NCBI RefSeq assembly: GCF_030398385.1
Contig: NZ_JAOAOQ010000004.1
Span: 1-64,000, forward strand
Origin: Aquibium sp. ELW1220
Lineage (GTDB): Bacteria; Pseudomonadota; Alphaproteobacteria; Rhizobiales; Rhizobiaceae
DNA: 64,000 nucleotides
Direction of reading: 5' to 3'
The notes under the pieces were generated by a model. It made no database searches. It saw nothing but the letters and a program-made list of their open reading frames with translations, and had not been told where the DNA came from. Below are positions 26,801-36,127 of this stretch, in pieces; within the stretch, counting starts at the first letter, position 1; every line of letters begins with the position of its first letter. The translations under genes were made by a program, and so were the position numbers.

Positions 26801-29305
26801 GAGAGCGTGCTGTCGTCCTTCACGGCGACGGTTCCCGAAGGCGGCGCCACCATCGACATCCCGGTGACCGAGGAATTCGGCGCCGGCGCCTATGTGATGG
26901 CGACGCTGTTCCGCCCGGGCGAGGCGCAGGCATCGCGCCTGCCCACCCGCGCCATCGGCCTGAAGTGGCTGAAGGTCGATCCCGGCCAGCGCCGGCTCAC
27001 GGTCGCGGTCGAGGCGCCGGCCAGGGTCGAGCCGCGCCAGCCGCTCGTCCTGCCCGTCTCGGTCGGCGGGCTCGCGCCCGGCGAGGAGGCCTATGTGACG
27101 GTCGCGGCCGTCGACGTCGGCATCCTCAACCTGACCCGCTACGAGGCACCGGATCCGGTGGCCTGGTATTTCGGCCAGCGCATGCTCGGTCTGGAGATGC
27201 GCGATGTCTACGGCCGGCTGATCGACGGCTCGCAGGGCGCCTTCGGGCGGCTGCGGACCGGCGGCGACGGCGGCGCGATGGGGCCGCAGGGCAACCCGCC
27301 GACCGAAAAGCTCGTCGCCTTCTTTTCCGGCATCGTGCGGGTGGACGACGAAGGACGCGCCAGCGTCGCCTTCGACATCCCGCAGTTCAACGGCACGGTC
27401 CGCGTCATGGCGGTCGCCTGGTCGAGGGACGGCACCGGCAACGCCACCGCCGACGTGATCGTGCGCGATCCGGTCGTCGTCACCACCAGCCTGCCGCGCT
27501 TCATGGCGCCGGGCGACCAGGCGCGCCTGCTGCTGGAGATCGCCAACACCGACGGCCCGGCCGGCGAATACCGGCTGGCGCTCACGACCGGCGGCTCGCT
27601 GCTGCCGACCGAGGGCGGCGTGCCGGCGACGGTGACCCTGCCCGCCGGTGGCAAGACGAGGCTCACCGTACCGCTGACGGCCGACGTGCCCGGCACCGGC
27701 GAGGTGCTGGTGGCGCTGACCCACGCGAGCGGCCTGACCGTCAACCGCACTGCGGCCGTTCCCGTCCGCCCGGGCGTGATGCCGGTGACGACGCGCCGCA
27801 CGGTGACGCTCGCCGCCAATGGCGGCAGCCTGCGGCTCGACGGCGAGCTCTTCGCCGGCTCGCTGCCGCAGGGCGCCTCGGTCGCCGTCAACGTCTCGCG
27901 CATGAGCGCCTTCGACGTGCCGGCGCTGCTGATGTCGCTCGACCGCTACCCCTATGGCTGCGCCGAGCAGACCACCAGCCGCGCGCTGCCGCTGCTCTAT
28001 GTCGGCGAACTGTCGAAGGTGTCCGGCCTCGAGGAGGACCCGGCCATCCGCGGACGCATCGAGGAGGCGATCGCCCGGGTGCTGACCTACCAGTCCTCGT
28101 CCGGCAGCTTCGGCCTGTGGCGGCCGAGCTCGGGCGATCTCTGGCTCGACTCCTACGTCACCGACTTCCTCACCCGGGCACGCGAACAGGGCTACGAGGT
28201 GCCGGAACAGGCAATGAGCCAGGCGCTGTCGAACCTCCAGAACGCGCTTTCCTACGACACCGACATCGCCTCGCGCGGCAACGAGATCGCCTATGCGCTC
28301 TACGTCCTGTCGCGCAACCGCAAGGCCTCGGCGGCCGACCTGCGCTACTATTCCGACACGCAGATCGACGCCTTCGCCAGCCCGCTCGCCCGCGCCCAGC
28401 TGGCGGCGAGCCTTGCGCTCTACGGCGACGCCGTGCGCTCGGAAGCGACCTTCGGCTCGGCCTACCGGCTCGCGCAGTCCGCGCCCGCCGGCTATTCCGG
28501 CCGCTCCGACTACGGCTCGAAGCTGCGCGACGGCGCAGCCATGCTGGCGCTGGCGGCAGAGAGCCGCCCCGCCCCTGCGCTGATCCCCAGCATGGTGAGC
28601 TACGTCACGGACGTCCGCCGCCAGACACAGTGGACGAGCACGCAGGACGAAGCCTGGATGCTGCTCGCCGCCCGCGCGATCCAGCAGTCGAGCGACGACA
28701 TCCGGCTCGAGGTCGACGGCGCGGCGCGCCAGGGCGCCTTCGCCCGCCGCCTCGACGGCATGGAGGCGACGGTGACGCCGCTGACCCTTCTCAACCGCGG
28801 CACGGAGCCCGTCGACGCGATCGTCACGGTTTCGGCCGCGCCCGAACAGCCGTTGCCGGCCGGCGGCGAGGGCTTCTCGATCGAGCGCGCCTACTACACG
28901 CTCGACGGCGAGCCCGCCAACGTCGTCGAGGCGAGGCAGAACGAGCGCTATGTGGTGGTGCTGAAGGTGCGGGAGTTCAACGACTGGCCGTCGCGCATCC
29001 TCGTCTCCGATCTGCTGCCGGCCGGCTTCGAGATCGACAGCCCGCGTCTGGTCGACAGCGCCGCGCTGGCCAATTTCGACTGGCTGCCGCAGACCGACGC
29101 CGTCCACACCGAGTTCCGCGACGACCGCTTCATCGCCGCCTTCAATCGGAGCGGCGGGAGCGATCGCGACATCACGCTGGCCTATGTGGTGCGCGCGGTG
29201 ACGCCGGGCGTCTACACGCACCCGGCGGCGAGCGTCGAGGACATGTACCGCCCGCAGCTGTCGGCGCGCACGGCGAGCGGGCTGATGGAGGTGCGGGGCG
29301 AGTGA
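23843..29305 (+). CDS. Bacterial alpha-2-macroglobulin with N-terminal PAN/Apple domain
   Basis: 1820 residues. The start at ATG 23843 follows GGAGGAATTCGG and gives a Sec signal (MRVFRLVAVALAAMLAHASP). No lipobox is seen, unlike E. coli YfhM. Residues about 24-85 form a four-cysteine PAN/Apple-like module (CKAVCLGDPSCRAFTY). A helical region, macroglobulin domains and a bait region follow. The thioester motif YGCAEQTT has Cys1373 and Gln1376, so covalent trapping of proteases is possible. Such proteins guard the periplasm together with PBP1C, whose gene follows. Confidence 0.92.
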   Translation: MRVFRLVAVALAAMLAHASPGVAQDARQIVTSADGDYFGFDLRTEQNVTLDQCKAVCLGDPSCRAFTYNTRASWCFLKSDYNVLNPFPGAVAGKVVSLTGEADIGAPAELSYVASYVVDDARRWRDETLARADSGGAGLVALTEAARSAMAGNDPRGAMLNFTNALAILPDDTGLWTGLAEAANAVRPGGGENSYYYQRAATGAAINGYLLSRTANERAAALNALAAGLEKRAMFRPAITAYEKSLELVSSPQIQSLYADLKRAKGFRIIEHTVDSDSASPRVCVQFSEDLVKTGVDYASFVGVDNAPTTAIERGDRELCVEGLVHGGRYRIVVRAGLPSAIGEVIGEPVALDIYIRDRSPSLRFTGENFILPGSARRGIPVVSVNTDKAQIAVYRIGDRSLARLLTESQFLRQLDSYEVSRLGDDLGEPVFEGILEMAPELNKEVVTAFPVDEALPDRKPGIYVMTAVPENDRSDSWEARATQWFLVSDIGLVTFSGEDGLSVFARSLDTAKPKPGLSLSLVARNNEVLGTATTDADGRARFDAGLIRGNGGMAPAVVMASEGANDFVFLDMTRAGFDLSDRGVEGRASPGAMDVYAYTERGIYRAGETVHAAALNRDPRADAVDDLPLTFIFQRPDGVEDTRVVSSGAELGGHAVELALASTAMRGTWSLRIHADPKAEAIAQKSFLVEDFVPDRIEFDLASGADEVAVGEAATLSVDGRYLYGAPAEGLALEGQVTVGRVREWEDHPGYVFGLEDEEDVEDSRVTLEDLPSTDADGKASFDVTIDSVPATTQFLQATVSVRMVEGGGRAVERTVEIDVAPQTNMLGLKPEFDGSVPEGGSASFRVLAVDPTGERIDLKDLSWTLKKLDRYYQWYRSGSSWSYEPITTSSLVQEGTIDASATAEPTIAVPVTWGRYRLEIETADADGPATSIDFEAGWYVEASSTETPDALEVAFDKDAYAVGETAKLNIAPRFAGEALITIGAESVLSSFTATVPEGGATIDIPVTEEFGAGAYVMATLFRPGEAQASRLPTRAIGLKWLKVDPGQRRLTVAVEAPARVEPRQPLVLPVSVGGLAPGEEAYVTVAAVDVGILNLTRYEAPDPVAWYFGQRMLGLEMRDVYGRLIDGSQGAFGRLRTGGDGGAMGPQGNPPTEKLVAFFSGIVRVDDEGRASVAFDIPQFNGTVRVMAVAWSRDGTGNATADVIVRDPVVVTTSLPRFMAPGDQARLLLEIANTDGPAGEYRLALTTGGSLLPTEGGVPATVTLPAGGKTRLTVPLTADVPGTGEVLVALTHASGLTVNRTAAVPVRPGVMPVTTRRTVTLAANGGSLRLDGELFAGSLPQGASVAVNVSRMSAFDVPALLMSLDRYPYGCAEQTTSRALPLLYVGELSKVSGLEEDPAIRGRIEEAIARVLTYQSSSGSFGLWRPSSGDLWLDSYVTDFLTRAREQGYEVPEQAMSQALSNLQNALSYDTDIASRGNEIAYALYVLSRNRKASAADLRYYSDTQIDAFASPLARAQLAASLALYGDAVRSEATFGSAYRLAQSAPAGYSGRSDYGSKLRDGAAMLALAAESRPAPALIPSMVSYVTDVRRQTQWTSTQDEAWMLLAARAIQQSSDDIRLEVDGAARQGAFARRLDGMEATVTPLTLLNRGTEPVDAIVTVSAAPEQPLPAGGEGFSIERAYYTLDGEPANVVEARQNERYVVVLKVREFNDWPSRILVSDLLPAGFEIDSPRLVDSAALANFDWLPQTDAVHTEFRDDRFIAAFNRSGGSDRDITLAYVVRAVTPGVYTHPAASVEDMYRPQLSARTASGLMEVRGE

Positions 29306-29332
29306 TGCTGAAAGAAGCCGCCGCGCTCGACG

Positions 29333-29492
29333 GCGCCCCCCTCTGCCCTGCCGGGCATCTCCCCCACGAGGGGGGAGATCGGCCGTCGCCGCGGGATTCG
29401 CCTTTCACCGGGACCGCTGAAAGAGGGCCGACGCTCGAACTGCGGATCTCCCCCCTCGTGGGGGAGATGGCCGGCAGGCCAGAGGGGGGCGC
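29333..29492. repeat. RIME-like rhizobial intergenic repeat, copy 3
   Basis: Starts GCGCCCCCCTCTGCCCTGCC and ends CCAGAGGGGGGCGC, with the same two inner hairpins as copy 2. It occupies nearly all the space between the alpha-2-macroglobulin gene and pbpC, inside what should be one operon. Confidence 0.8.
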
Positions 29493-29513
29493 GAAGGTAC
29501 GCCGCCTCGACCA

Positions 29514-31592
29514 ATGACCCTGCCGTCCCGCCTCGCCCTCGCCGCGCTCTCCATCGCAGCCCTCGCCGGCGTCACCCTCCTCGCCCTCGACCGTCTCGAC
29601 CGCGCCTATCCGCCGCCGCTCGACCGGGCGACGGATTTTTCCCGCGAGGTGGTCGACCGCAACGGGGCGCTGCTGCGCGCCTATGCCACCGACGACGGAC
29701 GCTGGCGGCTGCCGGTCGACCTGAAGGCGGTCGACCCGCAGTTCCTGCGCATGCTGGTCGCCTACGAGGACCGCCGTTTCCACGCTCACCACGGCGTCGA
29801 CCCGCTGGCGGTGGCTCGTGCCGCCTGGCAGCTGCTCGCGCATGGCCGCATCGTCTCGGGCGGCTCGACCATCACCATGCAGCTCGCCCGGCTGATCGAG
29901 CCGCGCGAGGAGCGCAGCCTGCCGGCCAAGCTGCGCCAGGCGCTGCGGGCGCTGCAGATCGAGCGGCGGCTGTCGAAGGACGAGATCCTGACGCGCTACC
30001 TGACGCTGGCGCCCTATGGCGGCAACATCGAGGGCGTGCGGGCGGCGAGCCTCGCCTGGTTCGGCCGCGAACCGAACCGGCTGACCCTGCCGCAGGCGGC
30101 CCTGCTCGTCGCGCTGCCGCAATCGCCGGAAGCCCGCCGCCCCGACCGCAACCGCGCGGGCGCGCAGGCCGCGCGCGATCGCGTGCTGGCCCGCATGGCG
30201 CAGGCGGGCGTCATCGTGGCGGGCGAGGTAGAGCGCGCGTCGGCCGAGCCGGTGGCCGCGACCCGCCGGGCCATGCCGGCGCTGGCCGCCCATGCCGCCG
30301 ACGAGGCACTGCGGCGCGATCCGGATGCGCAGCGCCAGGCCGTGACGCTCGATCGCGGCGTTCAGGCGGCACTGGAGGACGTGGCGCGCGAGGCGGCCGG
30401 CCGGCTCGGGCCGAAAGTCTCGATCGCCATGGTCATGGCCGACGCCGCGACCGGCGAGATTCTCGCCCGGGTCGGCTCGGCCGGCGCCTTCGACCAGGCG
30501 AGCGGCGGCTGGATCGACATGACCAAGGCCGAGCGCTCGCCGGGCTCGACGCTGAAGCCCTTCATCTACGGGCTGGCGCTGGAAGACGGGCTGGTGATGC
30601 AGGAGACCATGGTCGAGGACCGGCCGGCGAATTTCGCCGGCTACCGGCCCAAGAACTTCGACATGGATTACCAAGGCGACGTCACCGTTCGCCAGGCGCT
30701 GCAGTTGTCGCTCAACGTGCCGGCGATCCGCCTGCTCGAGGCGGTCGGGCCGGTCAGGCTGATGTCGCGGATGCGCCGTGGCGGCGCGGCACCCCGGCTG
30801 CCGGCCGGCGAGGCGCCGGGCCTGGCGATCGGGCTCGGCGGCGCCGGCCTGACCCTCGAAGGCCTCGTCCAGCTCTATACCGGTCTCGCCAATGGCGGCC
30901 GGGTGGCGCCGCTGCGGCTCTTCCCGGGCGCGCCCGCCACTGCTGCCGAGCGCATCCTGTCGCCACAGGCGGTCTGGCAGGTCACCGACATGCTCTCGGG
31001 CGTGACGCCGCCGCAGGGCGCACCGCGCCTCGGCATCGCCTACAAGACCGGCACCTCCTACGGCTACCGCGACGCATGGTCGGTCGGCTATGACGGCCGC
31101 CACGTGCTCGGCGTCTGGGTCGGCCGCCCGGATGGCGGCTCGGTGCCGGGACTGACCGGCTACGCGGCCGCGGCGCCGATCCTGTTTTCGGCTTTCTCGA
31201 AGGCGGGCGTCGGCCTGACGCCGCTGCCCCGGCCGCCGGCCGGCGCGCAGCGGTTCGCCGCCGCCGACCTGCCCTATGCGCTGCGCCGCTTTGCGCCGCC
31301 GGGCCAGGCCCTCGTGGCGGGCGCGCCGACCGAGCCCGCGCCCGAAATCGTCTATCCACCGCAGGGGGCACGGGTCGACCTCGGCCAGATCGCCGGGGGC
31401 CGCGCCATGCCGCTGGCGCTGAAGCTCAACGGCGGCCGCGCGCCCTTCCGCTGGCTGGCTAACGGCCGCCCTGTCGACGTCCCCGGCCGCCGCCGAACCG
31501 CCGCCTGGACCCCCGACGGCGCCGGCTTCCAGACGCTCACCGTCATCGACGCGGCGGGGCGGGCGGCGAGCGTGCGGGTGTTCGTGGAGTAG
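29514..31592 (+). CDS. pbpC: Penicillin-binding protein 1C
   Basis: 692 residues, a bifunctional class A peptidoglycan synthase. There is an N-terminal membrane anchor (about 5-27). The GT51 transglycosylase has EDRRFHAHHGVDPLAVARA (catalytic Glu85) and GGSTITMQLARLIEP. The transpeptidase has SPGSTLKPF (nucleophile Ser345, Lys348), QLSLNVPAIRL and YKTGTSYGYRD. A C-terminal BiPBP_C module is diagnostic for PbpC. It acts in the periplasm and is typically paired with alpha-2-macroglobulin as here. All catalytic residues are present. Confidence 0.94.
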   Translation: MTLPSRLALAALSIAALAGVTLLALDRLDRAYPPPLDRATDFSREVVDRNGALLRAYATDDGRWRLPVDLKAVDPQFLRMLVAYEDRRFHAHHGVDPLAVARAAWQLLAHGRIVSGGSTITMQLARLIEPREERSLPAKLRQALRALQIERRLSKDEILTRYLTLAPYGGNIEGVRAASLAWFGREPNRLTLPQAALLVALPQSPEARRPDRNRAGAQAARDRVLARMAQAGVIVAGEVERASAEPVAATRRAMPALAAHAADEALRRDPDAQRQAVTLDRGVQAALEDVAREAAGRLGPKVSIAMVMADAATGEILARVGSAGAFDQASGGWIDMTKAERSPGSTLKPFIYGLALEDGLVMQETMVEDRPANFAGYRPKNFDMDYQGDVTVRQALQLSLNVPAIRLLEAVGPVRLMSRMRRGGAAPRLPAGEAPGLAIGLGGAGLTLEGLVQLYTGLANGGRVAPLRLFPGAPATAAERILSPQAVWQVTDMLSGVTPPQGAPRLGIAYKTGTSYGYRDAWSVGYDGRHVLGVWVGRPDGGSVPGLTGYAAAAPILFSAFSKAGVGLTPLPRPPAGAQRFAAADLPYALRRFAPPGQALVAGAPTEPAPEIVYPPQGARVDLGQIAGGRAMPLALKLNGGRAPFRWLANGRPVDVPGRRRTAAWTPDGAGFQTLTVIDAAGRAASVRVFVE

Positions 31593-31908
31593 CCGAGAGG
31601 CGCGCGACGCCGCGGGCTCTTCGACGTCCCCTGCGGCGCCCCCTTCACGTTCGTCATCCCGGAACGCGTCGTCGAGCGGAGCGAGACGGCGCGTATCCGG
31701 GATCCATGCCTCGGCAATCGTCGAGATCCCGGACGGCGCAGACGACGCTCCGGTCACCCCATATCCACCGTTCCGCCCAATGGCAGCCGCCGAGGCATGG
31801 ATCCCGGATGCGTCGTCCTTCGCTGCGCTCGGACGTCGTTCCGGGATGACGAAGGTGAAGGGGGACACCGCCGGACCAGCCCCGGCAGTTCCTGCCGGAC
31901 GCACCCGT
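31593..31908. other. Convergent intergenic region between pbpC and boxR
   Basis: No gene seen. Two copies of the ATCCCGG-type repeat face each other at 31640-31712 and 31788-31862 and could fold into one large hairpin that separates the two convergent transcripts. Confidence 0.55.
31640..31862. repeat. Head-to-head pair of ATCCCGG-type repeats forming a long inverted repeat
   Basis: The left arm starts CCCCTTCACGTTCGTCATCC and ends GGATCCATGCCTCGG. The right arm starts CCGAGGCATGGATCC and ends GGATGACGAAGGTGAAGGGG. Arms of about 70 bases pair with scattered mismatches around a spacer of about 75 bases. Related to the single copy at 7722-7784. Confidence 0.6.
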
Positions 31909-32868
31909 TCAGCCGGCCTTGCGCTGCACCCTCCCCGCAGGACCCGCCACATCCCCCAGGATCCCCCGCTCGCGGATGGCCGCGAGAACGTCGGCGAGGC
32001 TCTCCTCCAGCAAGCGGCCCGAGGTGTCGACGTGGATCGAGGCCTGGCGGTACAGCGCCTCGCGGCTGGTGAGAATGGTGCGCAGTTCCTCCATGGCGGC
32101 GGGGTTGCCGGCCATCGGGCGGGTGTCGCCCTGCGCGCGGACGCGGCCCATGTGCTCCTCGGGCTGCGCCTTCAGCCAGACCGTGTGGTAGTGGCGCAGC
32201 AGGTAGGTGAAGGTCTCGGGCTCCGAGACGATGCCGCCGGCGACCGCCAGCACCAGCGCATCGCTGGTCGCCACGATGCGCTCGACCGACTGCCGCTCCA
32301 GCCGCCGGTAGCCCTCCTGGCCGTAGAGCGCCATGACCTCGTTGACGGGCATGCCGCTCGCCTGCTCGATCTCGACGTTGAGCTCCAGGAAAGGCACGCC
32401 GAGCCGGTCGGCGGCGAGCCGTCCGAGCGTCGACTTGCCGGCGCCGCGCAGCCCGATGAAGGCGATGCGGCGGCCGCGCCGGAGCGACGGATGTTCCGGG
32501 TCGAGGATTTCCAGCACCTTCTGGCGCTGCTCGGCGGTGGCGCTGCGGTAGAGCCCCATCACCGTCATGACGTCGGAATTCCACGGGTCGTCGGCCCCGA
32601 CCAGCCATTCGATGCGGTGGTCGAGCGCCTCGGCGACGCGGCGCAGCAGCACGATCGAGATGTTACCCTCTCCACCCTCGAGCTGCGCCAGATAGCGCTG
32701 CGAGACACCGGAGATTTCCGACAGGCGCTTGCGCGAAATGCCCTTGCGCGCCCGCGCTGTGCGCACCCGCTCGCCGACCATCGCCAGCAGCGCGGCGTTG
32801 GCAGCGTCCTCGGCGAGGAAGGTTTCGGGACGGCGCACCCGCCCGTCGAAGCTGACGATCTCGTCCAT
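31909..32868 (-). CDS. boxR: BoxR/BzdR-type transcriptional regulator (HTH plus shikimate-kinase-like domain)
   Basis: 319 residues from ATG 32868; an in-frame GTG at 32898 would place the operator palindrome inside the gene and is not preferred. The N-terminal XRE helix-turn-helix (about 33-90) contains RKRLSEISGVSQRYLAQLEG. The C-terminal half is a shikimate-kinase-like P-loop domain with FIGLRGAGKSTLGRLAADRL. This two-part architecture is specific to BzdR and BoxR, repressors of benzoate catabolism that bind benzoyl-CoA in the kinase-like domain. It is the last gene of the box cluster and probably controls it and itself through TGCA-N6-TGCA sites. Confidence 0.92.
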   Translation of the reverse strand: MDEIVSFDGRVRRPETFLAEDAANAALLAMVGERVRTARARKGISRKRLSEISGVSQRYLAQLEGGEGNISIVLLRRVAEALDHRIEWLVGADDPWNSDVMTVMGLYRSATAEQRQKVLEILDPEHPSLRRGRRIAFIGLRGAGKSTLGRLAADRLGVPFLELNVEIEQASGMPVNEVMALYGQEGYRRLERQSVERIVATSDALVLAVAGGIVSEPETFTYLLRHYHTVWLKAQPEEHMGRVRAQGDTRPMAGNPAAMEELRTILTSREALYRQASIHVDTSGRLLEESLADVLAAIRERGILGDVAGPAGRVQRKAG

Positions 32869-32881
32869 CTGCACTCTGCGC

Positions 32882-32919
32882 GTTCGAACAATATGCACTA
32901 TATTGCATATTGTTCGAAC
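32882..32919. promoter_or_regulatory. Perfect palindromic BoxR/BzdR operator upstream of boxR
   Basis: GTTCGAACAATATGCA, spacer CTATAT, TGCATATTGTTCGAAC: a perfect 16-base inverted repeat. Its core is TGCA-CTATAT-TGCA (32894-32907), the TGCA-N6-TGCA arrangement known for BzdR operators. Each end also carries the self-complementary GTTCGAAC. It sits in the short gap between boxA and boxR, consistent with autoregulation from an internal promoter. Confidence 0.75.
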
Positions 32920-32935
32920 AAATGCAACGGAACTG

Positions 32936-34132
32936 TCAGTAGGTCTCGACGTGGTAGCGGCCGGAATTTCGCATGCCGTCGCGGATGGTGCGCCAGTTCA
33001 GCCCTGCCCCGCGCGCGATGTCCTCGAAGGCGCTCTCGACGCCGATTTCCATCGCCTTCAGCCCGCAGACATAGACATGGGTGTTTTCCGAGGCGATCAG
33101 CGCGGCGATCCTGTCCTTCTCCGCACGCATGCGGTCCTGGACGTATTCCTTCGGCCTGCCGTCGACCCGGCTGAAGACGAGGTGTTTGGTGAGAACAGAA
33201 TCGGCCACCTTCTTCAGCGGCCCGAAATAGGGCAGCGAATCGGGGGTGCGCGCGCCGAAGATCAGCGTCATCCCGCCCGAGGGGCCGTTCAGCGTGCGCT
33301 GGCGGCGCATGGTGAAACCGCGGAACGGCGCCGAGCCGGTACCGGTGCAGATCATCAGGATGTTGGCCTGCGGGTCGTTCGGCATCAGGAAGGTGGAGCC
33401 GAACGGACCGGTGAGCCGCACCTGCTCGCCGCGCCCGAGGTCGCAGACATAGTTGGAGGCCAGCCCACCCGGCTCGCGCTTGACGGTGAGCGACAGATTG
33501 TTGGTGTTCGGTCGCTCGCCGTCGCGCGGCGAGGAGACCGAGTAGAGCCGCATGCGGTGCGGCCGGCCGCTGGCGTCGAGACCGGGCGGAGCGATGCCGA
33601 CGCTCTGGCCTTCGAGCACCGGAAACGGCGTCGAGCCGAGATCGAGGATGATGTGGCGGACGTCAGCGTCCCCCGTCTCGGCGGTCAGGCGGTAATTGCC
33701 CTGGACGGTGGCGATGGCCGGATTGGCGTTGGTGAAGAGGTTGACGCTCGGCTTCGATGCCGAAGCGGGCGCCCGCGCCGCACCACCTGCCCCCGCATGC
33801 GCCTTGGCGAGCAGGGCTGCGACCTCGTCGTCGAGGGCCTCGATGACGCCCGACCCGCCCTCGCCTGCCGCCGCGAGATCCTCCTGCTCGGGCAGTTCCA
33901 TCCAGGACAGCTGTTCATCGAGCGAATAGGGCGTGGCCACCACGCGCCAGTTGTCGATCGAGCCGGTAGGACAAGGCGCGATGCAGTTCATGCAGAAATT
34001 GCACAATGACGCATCGACCACCACGTTGTTCTCGTCATGGGTGATGGCATCGACCGGGCATGCCTCTTCGCAGGTGTGGCAGCGGATGCAGATTTCCGGG
34101 TCGATCAGGTGCTGCTTGACGGGTGCGTTCAT
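32936..34132 (-). CDS. boxA: Benzoyl-CoA 2,3-epoxidase subunit BoxA (reductase)
   Basis: 398 residues. BoxA takes electrons from NADPH and reduces the di-iron centre of BoxB, which epoxidises benzoyl-CoA with O2. The N-terminus holds two [4Fe-4S] clusters: CIRCHTCEEAC (C15, C18, C21, C25) and CNFCMNCIAPC (C44-C54). A linker rich in Ala and Gly (about 95-130) leads to a ferredoxin-NADP reductase module, with RMRLYSVSSPRDGERPNT for FAD and MICTGTGSAPFRG for NADPH. The length and order match characterised BoxA. It is separated from boxB by a 352-base repeat-filled spacer. Confidence 0.95.
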   Translation of the reverse strand: MNAPVKQHLIDPEICIRCHTCEEACPVDAITHDENNVVVDASLCNFCMNCIAPCPTGSIDNWRVVATPYSLDEQLSWMELPEQEDLAAAGEGGSGVIEALDDEVAALLAKAHAGAGGAARAPASASKPSVNLFTNANPAIATVQGNYRLTAETGDADVRHIILDLGSTPFPVLEGQSVGIAPPGLDASGRPHRMRLYSVSSPRDGERPNTNNLSLTVKREPGGLASNYVCDLGRGEQVRLTGPFGSTFLMPNDPQANILMICTGTGSAPFRGFTMRRQRTLNGPSGGMTLIFGARTPDSLPYFGPLKKVADSVLTKHLVFSRVDGRPKEYVQDRMRAEKDRIAALIASENTHVYVCGLKAMEIGVESAFEDIARGAGLNWRTIRDGMRNSGRYHVETY

Positions 34133-34259
34133 GGGGTTGGCTCGCTTTGGTCGATGCGATGGACAGCAGTCGCGGGGTCGGGGGCGTGCTCCCCGCCGGT
34201 CGTCGGTCGGGCGCGGGCATCCAACCCTCTATGTACGGGCGCTGCGCCCACCCTACGTG

Positions 34260-34332
34260 CGGCGGGCGCCACCCCCACTCTTCATGCGGCGGGCGCTACC
34301 CCCACTCTTCATGCGGCGGGCGCTACCCCCAC
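34260..34332. repeat. 27-base direct tandem repeat, about 2.7 copies
   Basis: The unit begins CGGCGGGCGCTACCCCCACT and ends CTTCATG. Copies are 34260-34286, 34287-34313 and a partial third from 34314. The second copy differs from the first by one base. It lies upstream of boxA and downstream of boxB in the spacer of the box operon. Confidence 0.75.
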
Positions 34333-34409
34333 CCCTACCCCTCCCCACAAGGGGGAGGGGGACGTGAGACGTTGGCGCCCCCTCCCCCTTGTGGGGAGGG
34401 TAAGGGTGG
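34329..34409. repeat. Long inverted repeat in the boxB-boxA spacer
   Basis: Arms of about 32 bases (34329-34361 and 34378-34409) built around CCCTCCCCACAAGGGGGAGG pair almost perfectly around a 16-base loop. On the box transcript this would be a very stable hairpin between boxB and boxA, able to slow RNA decay or block read-through. Confidence 0.7.
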
Positions 34410-34484
34410 AGGGCGGCGCCCGCCCCGGCAGATAATGGATGGGGGTCCTTCCAGCTCGATGCGCCCGGTCGGCCCTCCCCTCCC

Positions 34485-35936
<1,452 letters not shown>

Positions 35937-35979
35937 GGGTCCTCCGGGGGTGGGCAGGCTGTCTGGCGGTGCGTACTAT

Positions 35980-36127
35980 GTAGTGCGTAGTGAGTAGTGA
36001 GTAGTGAGTAGTGGGTAGTGGGTAGTGGGTAGTGGGTAGTGGGTAGCAAAGATCGAGAATAGATGGGATAGAAACCATATTTCCTTATATTTACCTACGC
36101 ACTACTCACTACTCACTACTCACTATC
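35980..36127. repeat. Heptamer tandem repeats in inverted orientation between boxC and boxB
   Basis: From 35980 to 36047 the unit GTAGTGA/GTAGTGG repeats about nine times. From 36094 to 36127 the complementary TCACTAC unit repeats about four times, ending at the boxC stop codon. The two blocks can pair around an AT-rich loop (36048-36093). This stretch is clearly less GC-rich than its surroundings. Confidence 0.85.

Noticed and set aside
26546-29221. 891-codon minus-strand frame opposite the alpha-2-macroglobulin gene
   Set aside because: Low-complexity composition and complete overlap with a clear gene carrying a thioester motif.
29172-31952. 926-codon minus-strand frame opposite pbpC
   Set aside because: Antisense shadow; pbpC has all catalytic motifs on the plus strand.
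35980-36127. CRISPR-like repeats
   Set aside because: Seven-base tandem units without spacers; not a CRISPR array, and no cas genes are present.
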